The notes: a model not told the origin generated them from the letters alone. DNA of 5,841 nt from an uncultured Collinsella sp. (GCA_900555745.1 USMH01000068.1:1-5841), one strand, 5' to 3'; positions 1 through 5,789 are shown, counted from the stretch's first letter. Program-made: numbers and translations.

Positions 1-362
1 ACATCAACCGCAATGACCACCGCGTGATGGCCATCAAGTACGCCGTCCGCCGCGCTTGCGGAAGCCCGGCGCGCTGGTACGGTCTCGAGAACTCTGCCAT
101 CATCATCGAGTACGTGCCGCTGTTTGCCCGCATGCGCCCGGCCGTTAAGCTCGTGCGCACCCAGGTGCCGCTCGAGGTTCAGATTGAAGAGGCCGAGGAA
201 ATGGAAGTCGACATCTTCTCGGACGACTTGGTCAACGGCAACGAGGCCGGTAGGGACATGAACGTCGATCCCACCGAGCTGCTCGAGAGCGTCGCCGATA
301 CGCCCGAACAGCAACTGCTCGACGGCCTCGAAAGTGAACAACTCAACGACGCCAACTTCTAG
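1..362 (+). CDS. Unrecognised protein with acidic C-terminus (5' end outside window)
   Basis: The reading frame is open from base 3 to a TAG at 360-362, giving 119 visible C-terminal residues. The gene must begin before the window, because the frame is open at the left edge with no start signal. A GTG at 24 and an ATG at 27 lie in frame but have no ribosome site, so they are probably internal. The visible part starts basic (RNRNDHR-like, then VRRACGSPARWYGLEN), passes through a hydrophobic stretch (SAIIIEYVPLFARMRP), and from about visible residue 62 becomes very acidic, with many Glu and Asp and few basic residues. The tail (DPTELLESVADTPEQQLLDGL) looks soluble and possibly disordered. I do not recognise the family, and no catalytic motif or membrane segment is clear. 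A strong hairpin terminator begins 23 bases after the stop, so this is the last gene of its transcript. Confidence 0.75.
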   Translation, partial: INRNDHRVMAIKYAVRRACGSPARWYGLENSAIIIEYVPLFARMRPAVKLVRTQVPLEVQIEEAEEMEVDIFSDDLVNGNEAGRDMNVDPTELLESVADTPEQQLLDGLESEQLNDANF

Positions 363-384
363 CGACATCACAAATCAACGAAAG

Positions 385-420
385 CGGCCCTGCACCTCAC
401 GGGAGATGCAGGGCCGTTTT
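385..420. terminator. Two-way intrinsic terminator between convergent genes
   Basis: A perfect 10-bp stem pairs 385-394 (cggccctgca) with 407-416 (tgcagggccg). A further 3-bp stem (396-398 with 403-405) lies above one mismatch. TTTT follows at 417-420 on the + strand. On the - strand the stem is followed by CTTT (384-381), a weaker tract, so it can also serve the convergent hydrolase gene that stops at 442. Confidence 0.88.
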
Positions 421-441
421 GCATTGCGGTAAAGCTATCGG

Positions 442-1407
442 CTACGAACGGCGCGGCTCGGGAACCACGAGCCTATCGGGGCTCGCGCCCTCGGCATCCA
501 TCAGGCTCACGTAGCGAATCGACGGATCCCCATACATCGCGTAGTAATAATTGCCCGTGCGCGCGCTAAAGCATCCGGTGTAGATAGTCTTCTCGAACTT
601 GCCATCGCCCATCCTGGACGCTCCCTCGATCATCACCACGCCCTCGAGCGAGCGGAACATGCGAACGACGTTTTCGGTCTCGCTCTCCTTTTGCGGGTAA
701 TTGGCATTGAGGTACGCCGCCTTTACAAAACGGCTCGGCGAATAGCAATCGCCCGGAATGCCGCGCATGCCGGCACCGGCTCCATAGGGCTTGAGCTCGG
801 CGCCACGCCATGTCGCCGTCTGCGGAAAATCGCTTGTGGCGGTGATATAGGTGCGGAGGTTTTCCATGTGCCACGGGAAGGTCGGCTGGTTGGCAAGGGT
901 GTCGACCGGATCGTCGTATACATGCAGACCGTCAGCCATCATCTCGACCACGATGCTGCGCTGGCTGTCGCCGATAATCCAATGGAGCAGCGACACGCCC
1001 AGCCCCTCTCCGGCAGATTTGGCGACAATCACCGTGTCGCGCAGCGCGGCCTCGACCTCATCGACCGTCGAGAACGTCGCTGCCACCCACAGGGGGAACT
1101 CATAGGCCGCGATATTGGTCTTGCCGTCGACAGGGTCCTCGGCATACTCGGCATAACCCGGGAAATTGAGACCCGCCACGGCGAGGCCCGCATCGTTGCC
1201 GCAATCGAAGAACATAGGGTAGTTCTTGTAATCGATGCACATACCGATCACCGCGTGCGCCGCTGTCGCGTCGTCGATAAACGAATACGGAATGTGAAAC
1301 CCGCGCGGCATCACGCGAACCTGTTGGCCGTAGTCAAAGCTCCAGTCGAGATTGCGGCCCAGATACATGTGGCCAGAATTATCGGTAAATCGAATACTCG
1401 TACACAT
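442..1407 (-). CDS. Bile salt hydrolase / choloylglycine hydrolase family (Ntn hydrolase)
   Basis: This 321-residue protein belongs to the choloylglycine hydrolase family, N-terminal-nucleophile amidases that cleave the glycine or taurine amide of conjugated bile salts or, in relatives, penicillin V. The start is the ATG at 1407, because this makes Cys2 the nucleophile freed by Met removal; it is preceded by AGGAGG (1412-1417) four bases upstream. An in-frame start at 1470 would bury the Cys and is unlikely. Expected active-site residues are visible: Cys2, Arg18, Asp21, Asn81 (in LNFPGY), Asn173 (in NQPTF) and Arg226 (in GIPGDCYSPSRF). Asn81 at the site where penicillin V acylases usually have Tyr favours bile salts as substrate, by family knowledge. 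No signal peptide is seen, so it is probably cytoplasmic. The length matches the usual 315-330 residues. It appears to be transcribed alone. Substrate preference cannot be settled from sequence. Confidence 0.88.
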   Translation of the reverse strand: MCTSIRFTDNSGHMYLGRNLDWSFDYGQQVRVMPRGFHIPYSFIDDATAAHAVIGMCIDYKNYPMFFDCGNDAGLAVAGLNFPGYAEYAEDPVDGKTNIAAYEFPLWVAATFSTVDEVEAALRDTVIVAKSAGEGLGVSLLHWIIGDSQRSIVVEMMADGLHVYDDPVDTLANQPTFPWHMENLRTYITATSDFPQTATWRGAELKPYGAGAGMRGIPGDCYSPSRFVKAAYLNANYPQKESETENVVRMFRSLEGVVMIEGASRMGDGKFEKTIYTGCFSARTGNYYYAMYGDPSIRYVSLMDAEGASPDRLVVPEPRRS

Positions 1408-1411
1408 AGCG

Positions 1412-1417
1412 CCTCCT
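1412..1417 (-). promoter_or_regulatory. Ribosome binding site deciding the hydrolase start
   Basis: AGGAGG on the - strand lies four bases before the ATG at 1407. It selects the start that places the nucleophilic Cys second. The longer frame from 1470 has no comparable site. Confidence 0.85.
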
Positions 1418-1470
1418 AGTTTTACGTTCTTGCTAATTTCATTGTCTCCAAACAAAAAGGCGCTAAACAC

Positions 1471-1504
1471 AAAAGCCCGGACATGACAACAATGTCACGC
1501 CCGG
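1471..1504 (-). terminator. Probable terminator downstream of the deformylase-like gene
   Basis: Read on the - strand, CCGG (1504-1501) pairs with CCGG (1480-1477), and TGACA (1497-1493) pairs with TGTCA (1488-1484) around a 4-base loop; mismatches separate the two helices. It is followed by GC and then TTTTGTGTTT (from 1474 down). The two 8-base flanks are also direct repeats of gcccggac (1475-1482 and 1499-1506), 24 bases apart, so a protein-binding site for the hydrolase gene just downstream is an alternative reading. Confidence 0.45.
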
Positions 1505-1550
1505 ACTATTCAAGCAGGATAAACTCAACCAAGTTAACCCCGCAGGTCGT

Positions 1551-1655
1551 CTAAGGGGTCAAAGTGCCGCAGATTGCCACGAAAGAGGAGCGAAGCGTAC
1601 TTAAGGTACGCGAGCGACGATTGAGCGGCAAGGTGCGGTGCTTTGGTCCCCTTAG
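1551..1655. repeat. Long imperfect palindrome (~105 bases) at the 3' end of the deformylase-like gene
   Basis: The two halves are reverse complements with scattered mismatches. The outer arm ctaagggg (1551-1558) pairs with ccccttag (1648-1655). Then aaag (1561-1564) pairs with cttt (1641-1644), ccgca (1567-1571) with tgcgg (1634-1638), and ttgcc (1574-1578) with ggcaa (1627-1631). The inner stem gcgtac (1595-1600) pairs with gtacgc (1606-1611) around ttaag. The - strand gene's stop codon (1652-1654) lies within the outer arm. The sequence has the look of an interspersed palindromic repeat or a folded 3' UTR. No protein is evident in it, and family membership was not checked. Confidence 0.7.
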
Positions 1656-2071
1656 ACCAACTTTCCAAGACAGTGATCGATCATATGCTGGATCATCTGT
1701 GCCTCAAAGCCCGCGTAGTCGCGGCGGCACTCCTTCATCTTGCCGTCGACGATCTGGTCAAAGGCAACCTTGCACTTGATATAGCGCGTGGACTTGGTGA
1801 CCTCCTCGTGCGTCAGGCAGCTCTCCTCCATCTTGCTGGCGCCCAGGCCAAACACCAGACGGGGGTTGTAGAGCACGTGGGGCTCGCCGGCGTCGTCCAG
1901 ATAGACGCAAACCTTCTTGGTAACGCCAATCTGGTTAGCGGCAAGGCAGCCGGCATCGTCGAGCGACTTGATGGTATCGATCAGGTCCTGTGCGACCGAC
2001 TCGTCCTCGACGGTCGCAACCTCGCAACGCTGGGACAGGATAGCCTCGTCGTGGCAAAGCTCTTTAATCAT
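1652..2071 (-). CDS. Peptide deformylase homologue with altered HExxH motif
   Basis: The 139-residue product resembles the short peptide deformylases of clostridia and their kin, metalloenzymes that remove formyl from the N-terminal Met of new proteins. ATG at 2071 is chosen because GGAGG (2077-2081) sits five bases upstream and the product then begins MIKEL, like relatives; the ATG at 2083 overlaps that ribosome site and has none itself. Motif 1 is AGCLAANQIG (40-49), with Cys for the usual second Gly. Motif 2 is EESCL (82-86), with Ser for the Gly of EGCL but keeping metal ligand Cys85. Motif 3 is QHMIDH (128-133): ligands His129 and His133 remain, but the catalytic Glu is Met130. By family knowledge this should abolish or strongly reduce normal deformylation, so it may be inactive or repurposed. 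The rest, including the RRDYAGFEAQ region, is intact, and nothing suggests a frameshift. The fold assignment is firm; the activity is not. Confidence 0.85.
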   Translation of the reverse strand: MIKELCHDEAILSQRCEVATVEDESVAQDLIDTIKSLDDAGCLAANQIGVTKKVCVYLDDAGEPHVLYNPRLVFGLGASKMEESCLTHEEVTKSTRYIKCKVAFDQIVDGKMKECRRDYAGFEAQMIQHMIDHCLGKLV

Positions 2072-2076
2072 ACGTT

Positions 2077-2081
2077 CCTCC
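2077..2081 (-). promoter_or_regulatory. Ribosome binding site deciding the deformylase-like start
   Basis: GGAGG on the - strand, five bases before the ATG at 2071, lies inside the first codons of the longer frame from 2083. It argues that 2071 is the true start. Confidence 0.8.
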
Positions 2082-2104
2082 ATAGGGGTCGTTGTAACCG
2101 CTTA

Positions 2105-2110
2105 AGTATA
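2105..2110 (-). promoter_or_regulatory. Candidate -10 box for the deformylase-like gene
   Basis: TATACT on the - strand matches the sigma-70 -10 consensus at five of six bases and would start transcription near 2098, giving a leader of about 27 bases to the ATG at 2071. The -35 is weak: TTCGCA (four of six) at about 19 bases spacing. The assignment rests mainly on the -10 box and its position. Confidence 0.45.
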
Positions 2111-2203
2111 CGGTACCCACACATTTTCATGCGAAAAATACCGTCCGTCTGTTACAAAGCGCCGAACATCAACATGCGAGGAACAACGGCGTCGTAAAGG
2201 GGC

Positions 2204-2209
2204 TATAGT
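2204..2209 (+). promoter_or_regulatory. Candidate -10 box for the nucleobase permease
   Basis: TATAGT matches five of six consensus -10 bases and would start transcription near 2216, about 49 bases before the ATG at 2265. I see no good -35. It overlaps the GTG at 2208, which argues against that GTG as translation start. The 5' leader has no recognisable purine riboswitch core. Confidence 0.45.
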
Positions 2210-2264
2210 GGGTGAGTTCGTGTCAATCGGCCTAAACTCGGGGCCGAACAAGGAAAGGGTATGC

Positions 2265-3575
2265 ATGGACGAACTTTTTCACGTCAGTGAGCGCAAGTCC
2301 ACAATCGGGACCGAACTTCGCGCTGGACTGACAACATTCCTGGCGATGGCCTACATCATCGCCGTCAACCCTGCGGTGCTCTCGGGCGCCGGCATCGATG
2401 CGGGAGCGCTCGCCTGCGCCACCTGCCTGGGCGCCGGCATCATGACCATCTGCATGGGCATCTTCGCCAACCGCCCGCTCGCCTGCGCGTCGGGCTTAGG
2501 CGTCAACGCGATGATCGCTGGAATCACCACCACCGTCTGCGGCGGTGACTGGCACGTGGCCATGAGCGTCATCTTCCTTGAGGGCGTCGTCATCTTGCTG
2601 CTCGTGCTTTGTGGCCTGCGCGAGGCCATCATGGACGCCATCCCGGTTGTCCTGCGTCACGCCATCTCGGTGGGTCTGGGCCTGTTCATCGCCATGATTG
2701 GCCTGTGCGATGCCGGCATTATCACCGCTGGCGCCGGTACACTCGTCGGTCTGGGCGACATCACCTCCCCCACCTTCATCGTCGGCATCATCTCCATCCT
2801 GGTGACGGTCGCCCTCGCCTGCCGCAACGTCCCCGGCTCGCTGCTCATCGGCATCGTCGTCGCCGTCATCGCCGGTATCCCCCTAGGTGTGACCCAGGCT
2901 CCGACCGGTATCATCGCCCCGCTCGACTTCTCGAGCATCGGTGGTCCCATCGCCGACGCCGGCGGCGTGCCTGCCATCGTCAAGGTCCTTACCGACCCCG
3001 CGCTCCTCGTCATCTCGTTCTCGCTGCTCATGAGTGACTTCTTCGACACCATGGGCACCGCGATGGCCGTGGCCAAGCAGGGCGAGTTCCTCACCGACGA
3101 CGGCAACGTCGAGAATATCAAGGAGATCCTGATCGTCGACTCCGCCGCCGCTGCTGTGGGCGGTTTCATGGGCGTCTCCTCCATCACCACCTTCGTCGAG
3201 TCCACTTCCGGCGCCGCCGACGGTGGCCGCACGGGCCTCACCTCCGTCACCACCGGCGTGCTGTTCATTCTCGCCGCGTTCTTCTCCCCCATCGTCACCA
3301 TCGTTTCCAGCGCCGCCACCTGCGGTGCTCTGGTCTACGTCGGCTACCTCATGATGAGCGAGGCCTCCGAGATCGACTGGTCCGACGTGTCGCAGGGTTT
3401 CCCGGCGTTCATGATTGTCGCCGGCGTGCCCTTCACCTACTCCATCTCTGCCGGCATTGGCCTGGGCTTCATCGCCTACGTGGTCGTCGCGCTCTTTAAG
3501 GGCGAGGCCTCCAAGATCAAGCCGCTCATGTGGATCGCAGCCCTCGCCTTCCTCGTCTACTTCTTCGTGGCGTAA
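2265..3575 (+). CDS. AzgA-like (NCS2) nucleobase permease
   Basis: This 436-residue polytopic membrane protein is of the NCS2/AzgA branch, proton-coupled importers of purine bases such as hypoxanthine, guanine or adenine. The start at 2265 follows AGGAAAGGG (2251-2259) by five bases and gives the usual cytoplasmic beginning before TM1 (ELRAGLTTFLAMAYIIAVNP, 17-36). Family signatures are ASGLGVNA (75-82, TM3 half-helix), SDFFDTMGT (257-265, TM8 with Asp258) and ESTSGAADGGRTGLT (312-326, TM10 with Glu312). Multiple hydrophobic segments run to the C-terminus, ending LVYFFVA. Length is near the usual 430-450. The leading part from GTG 2208 is rejected for lack of a ribosome site and because it overlaps a -10 box. 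Substrate is not fixed by sequence; AzgA-type purine transport is the best guess. It diverges from the deformylase-like gene and ends at its own terminator, so it is probably monocistronic and supports purine salvage. Confidence 0.92.
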   Translation: MDELFHVSERKSTIGTELRAGLTTFLAMAYIIAVNPAVLSGAGIDAGALACATCLGAGIMTICMGIFANRPLACASGLGVNAMIAGITTTVCGGDWHVAMSVIFLEGVVILLLVLCGLREAIMDAIPVVLRHAISVGLGLFIAMIGLCDAGIITAGAGTLVGLGDITSPTFIVGIISILVTVALACRNVPGSLLIGIVVAVIAGIPLGVTQAPTGIIAPLDFSSIGGPIADAGGVPAIVKVLTDPALLVISFSLLMSDFFDTMGTAMAVAKQGEFLTDDGNVENIKEILIVDSAAAAVGGFMGVSSITTFVESTSGAADGGRTGLTSVTTGVLFILAAFFSPIVTIVSSAATCGALVYVGYLMMSEASEIDWSDVSQGFPAFMIVAGVPFTYSISAGIGLGFIAYVVVALFKGEASKIKPLMWIAALAFLVYFFVA

Positions 3576-3602
3576 CGGCATAGTCTGCTAAAGCAAAACA
3601 AC

Positions 3603-3643
3603 AAGGCGCGGAATCGCATCGAGCGGCTCCGCGCCTTTCTTTT
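3603..3643 (+). terminator. Intrinsic terminator of the permease gene
   Basis: A 10-bp stem pairs 3603-3612 (aaggcgcgga) with 3628-3637 (tccgcgcctt) around a 15-base loop. The T-rich run tttctttt (3636-3643) partly overlaps the stem base. It begins 27 bases after the permease stop. Confidence 0.9.
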
Positions 3644-3712
3644 AGCGTCTGCCCCCGTGTCAGCGTGCGACAATTGAGGCTGTCAATATCACAACACTGA
3701 GAGAAGCCTGCC

Positions 3713-4378
3713 TTGGAAGCGCATCATAAGCAGATAACCGTTTATTCAGAGTGTGCGGAAGGCGCGCCCGTCATCTATCTCCCCGTGGTTATGGGCAACG
3801 GTAGTGAAGTCTACGAGCGCTGCCGAGAGCTCGACTGCCCGCCGTTCACCCTTGTCGCCATTGGAGGGCTCGATTGGAATCGCGAGCTGAGCCCCTGGGA
3901 ATGCGACGGAACTATACGAGATGCCGAGCCCTTTGGCGGACAGGCTGCTGGTTTTCTTGACGAGTTGTTGAAGCAGATAATCCCCCAGGCCGAATCATCG
4001 CTCCCGCAACCGCCCGCCTGGCGCAGCGTTGCCGGCTACTCGTTGGCGGGTCTTTTTGCACTGTGGGCACTTTGGCAAACAGATGTCTTTGAGCGCGTGG
4101 CGAGCGCATCGGGGTCGCTGTGGTTCCCCGGCTTTATCGACTACGCGCGCGAGCGCACGATGACGGCTACGCCCGACGCCGCCTATCTGTCGCTCGGTAA
4201 AAAGGAAACCAAGACGCCCAACCGCATGATGCGGCACGTACTCGACGATACGCGCGCGATGGAAAAGCTGTTTATCGAGCGCGACATCCCAACAACGCTG
4301 GAGCTCAACCCCGGCAATCATTTTGCCCAAACTGACCTGCGCATGGCGCGCGGCATCCACTGGATACTGACGCATTAA
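3713..4378 (+). CDS. Putative esterase, alpha/beta hydrolase (esterase D / Fes-like superfamily)
   Basis: This 221-residue alpha/beta hydrolase has the nucleophile elbow GYSLAG (108-113) with Ser110 and a late catalytic-type His203 in PGNHF. Glu165 in SLGKKET lies where the acid of the triad is often found in the Fes/IroE-type esterases. Early strands fit the fold (VIYLPVVMGNG, 20-30, and FTLVAIGGLDWN, 45-56), and the PFGG element (73-76) precedes the helix before the elbow. There is no signal peptide or membrane segment, so it is probably cytoplasmic. TTG at 3713 is the likely start: an in-frame TGA at 3698 closes the frame just upstream, the next Met is residue 27 within the core fold, and GAGAAG at 3701-3706 is a modest ribosome site. 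Substrate is unknown; esters of siderophores, acyl groups or S-formylglutathione are all handled by relatives. It stands alone between two terminators. Confidence 0.82.
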   Translation: MEAHHKQITVYSECAEGAPVIYLPVVMGNGSEVYERCRELDCPPFTLVAIGGLDWNRELSPWECDGTIRDAEPFGGQAAGFLDELLKQIIPQAESSLPQPPAWRSVAGYSLAGLFALWALWQTDVFERVASASGSLWFPGFIDYARERTMTATPDAAYLSLGKKETKTPNRMMRHVLDDTRAMEKLFIERDIPTTLELNPGNHFAQTDLRMARGIHWILTH

Positions 4379-4420
4379 AAATGGCGTCCACGCGTACACA
4401 CGCATGGACGCCATTTTTAA
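4375..4420. terminator. Long two-way terminator overlapping the esterase stop codon
   Basis: A perfect 16-bp stem pairs ttaaaaatggcgtcca (4375-4390) with tggacgccatttttaa (4405-4420). Inside it, GCGT (4392-4395) pairs with ACGC (4400-4403) around loop acac, after one mismatch. The esterase stop TAA (4376-4378) is part of the stem. Both strands give a G+C-rich stem followed by a run of five T, so it can end the esterase transcript and the - strand transcript arriving from the right. Confidence 0.92.
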
Positions 4421-4438
4421 TTTGGCTGAACGCAGCTA

Positions 4439-4492
4439 CTATGCGACAGTCTCCTCGAGTTCAGATACGGTGGGCGTCGAGAACTGGGGCAT
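4439..4492 (-). CDS. Candidate 17-residue small ORF before the shared terminator
   Basis: An ATG at 4492 opens a 17-codon frame, MPQFSTPTVSELEETVA, closed by TAG (4439-4441). AAAGGA (4498-4503) sits five bases upstream, a good ribosome site, and the two-way terminator begins 18 bases after the stop. The peptide is acidic at its C-terminal half (ELEE) with no signal peptide or membrane segment, and I recognise no family. It lies 123 bases beyond the stop of the MetE-like gene on the same strand with no terminator between, so it may ride on that transcript; TACAAT on the - strand at 4561-4566 is a weak -10 candidate of its own. An overlapping frame from an ATG at 4507 is less convincing. Frames this short arise by chance, so translation is unproven. 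Confidence 0.35.
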   Translation of the reverse strand: MPQFSTPTVSELEETVA

Positions 4493-4615
4493 GGATGTCC
4501 TTTCATGATGGAAGGGCGATCAGGCATATCGGATAACCTGCCCGAACGATACGATCCGAACCATTGTACGCGATACGCAATGCCTCGCACGCGCCGCCAC
4601 CTGCAAACGGTAGCG

Positions 4616-5749
4616 TTACTTCCAAACGCGCTCGGCAATGCGCTTGACCAGCGCGATCTTTGCCCACTGCTCGTCCTCGGTCAGCTTGTTGCCAATCTCG
4701 CAGCTGGCAAAGCCGCACTGGGGCGACAGGTACAGATTCTCGAGCGGCACGTACTTTGCGGCTTCGCGGATGCGCTCGACGATAACATCCTCGTTCTCGA
4801 GCTCTGCCGCCTTGGTGGTTACCAAGCCCAGCACGACCTTCTTGCCGGGAGCGACGTACTTGAGCGGCTCAAAGCCGCCGGCGCGCGGCGTGTCGAACTC
4901 CAGATAGAACGCATCGACATTCTCATGTGCGAACAGGTACGGTGCGATGGGATCGTAGCCGCCTTCAAAAGCGTAGGTGGAGTGGTAGTTGCCGCGGCAC
5001 ACGTGCGTGTTGATAACCAGATCGTCGGGCTTGCCCTCGATGGCGGCGTTGTTGAGCGCCACGCCCAGCTCGCTTACCTTTTGCAGGTCAACCGGGCTCA
5101 TGCCGGTTTTGGCGACAAAATCGGTGTCGCAGTAGATGCCCCAGGTGCAGTCATCAAACTGGATGTTGCGGCAGCCTGCTGCGTACAGGTCGGCGATCAC
5201 CGTGCGATAAGCGGCTGCGATGGCGTCGGCAAGTTCCTCATCGGTCTTATAGACAGCGCGCAGGCTCTCCTGCTGGCCGTCGCAGCGGTCGAGCGTGACT
5301 TCGGAGAACGTCTGGATCGGCGCCGGAATGGTCTGGCGTGCGACCTGGCCCTCCCCCTCGAGCGCCTTGACGAACTTAAAATGCTCGACGAACGGGTGGT
5401 TCTCGCCGCTAATGGGACCAGTAACCACGGCGGTGTCGGCCGTCGTCTCCTCGTCATGGAACATATAACCCGTGCGTGAGGTGCGGCGTTCAATGCCGTT
5501 GAGCCCCCACATAAAGTCGAGGTGCCAGTAACTGCGGCGGAACTCGCCATCGGTGATCACCCGCAGGCCGGCGGCCTTCTGCTTGGCCACCAAATCGCGA
5601 ATGGCGTCGTCCTCGACGGCCTTAAGGCCGGAAGCGTCGAGTTTACCCGCGACATAGGCGGCACGGGCGTCCTTTACAGCCTGCGGACGAAGAAAACTGC
5701 CGACGATATCGGCGCGAAACGGCGCGTTCGGTTGAATCGAAGTGCTCAT
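4616..5749 (-). CDS. Core-MetE / YxjG-type cobalamin-independent methionine synthase homologue
   Basis: This 377-residue protein matches the C-terminal catalytic barrel of MetE as a free-standing enzyme, in the class of Bacillus YxjG/YxjH and core-MetE proteins, which lack the N-terminal half of full-length (~750-residue) MetE. It probably transfers a methyl group to homocysteine or a related thiol; the methyl donor in short forms differs or is unsettled. Metal-site ligands are visible in order: His249 and Cys251 (NTHVCRGN), Glu284 (FYLEFDTP) and Cys345 (LSPQCGF), corresponding to His641, Cys643, Glu665 and Cys726 of E. coli MetE. The N-terminus has the typical GSFLRP (17-22) and TDGEFRRSYW (66-75). 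ATG at 5749 is chosen because AAAGGGAG sits six bases upstream; an ATG at 5767 precedes that site and lacks its own. It is a cytoplasmic enzyme of methionine synthesis or recycling, first gene of its transcript. Annotation as full MetE would mislead. Confidence 0.88.
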   Translation of the reverse strand: MSTSIQPNAPFRADIVGSFLRPQAVKDARAAYVAGKLDASGLKAVEDDAIRDLVAKQKAAGLRVITDGEFRRSYWHLDFMWGLNGIERRTSRTGYMFHDEETTADTAVVTGPISGENHPFVEHFKFVKALEGEGQVARQTIPAPIQTFSEVTLDRCDGQQESLRAVYKTDEELADAIAAAYRTVIADLYAAGCRNIQFDDCTWGIYCDTDFVAKTGMSPVDLQKVSELGVALNNAAIEGKPDDLVINTHVCRGNYHSTYAFEGGYDPIAPYLFAHENVDAFYLEFDTPRAGGFEPLKYVAPGKKVVLGLVTTKAAELENEDVIVERIREAAKYVPLENLYLSPQCGFASCEIGNKLTEDEQWAKIALVKRIAERVWK

Positions 5750-5755
5750 AGATAT

Positions 5756-5763
5756 CTCCCTTT
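5756..5763 (-). promoter_or_regulatory. Ribosome binding site deciding the MetE-like start
   Basis: AAAGGGAG on the - strand lies six bases before the ATG at 5749 and inside the extra codons of the longer frame from 5767, so it supports the shorter protein. Confidence 0.8.
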
Positions 5764-5789
5764 GCATTGGTTGCTTTGCTGGGACAGAG

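Noticed and set aside
691..1419. 242-codon + strand open frame opposite the bile salt hydrolase
   Set aside because: It is a mirror frame of a well-supported gene in GC-rich DNA, rich in Arg, Ala and His, with no recognisable domain.
2111..2143. Inverted words cggta...taccg and ttttc-atgc-gaaaa between the divergent deformylase-like and permease genes
   Set aside because: The two pairs do not share a centre, so they do not form one dyad; probably chance in an AT-richer promoter region.
2100..2264. Possible purine riboswitch before the permease
   Set aside because: No conserved purine riboswitch core, P1 pairing or loop-loop sequences are visible, and the predicted leader is only about 49 bases.
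2162..2315. Three CCGAAC words (near 2162, 2243 and 2311) resembling half of a PurR box near the purine permease
   Set aside because: The flanking bases do not fit the A/T-rich box, the words are not paired in inverted orientation, and two of them lie close to or inside the coding region.
2883..3581. 232-codon - strand frame opposite the permease, very rich in Gly, Asp, Glu and His
   Set aside because: The composition is the complement of permease codons; no ribosome site or domain is seen.
4421..4507. Overlapping - strand frame from an ATG at 4507, beginning MKGHPCPSSRRPP
   Set aside because: It is rich in Arg, Ser and Pro, runs into the terminator stem, and competes with the better-supported 17-codon frame; treated as a shadow.
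4547..4577. Direct repeats cgatacg (4547-4553 and 4571-4577) between the small ORF and the MetE-like gene
   Set aside because: Only two 7-base copies with no further structure; could occur by chance.
4505..5479. 324-codon + strand open frame opposite the MetE-like gene
   Set aside because: Antisense to a gene with all its catalytic residues; low-complexity Leu/Ala/Val composition typical of a shadow frame, and it has no family signature.
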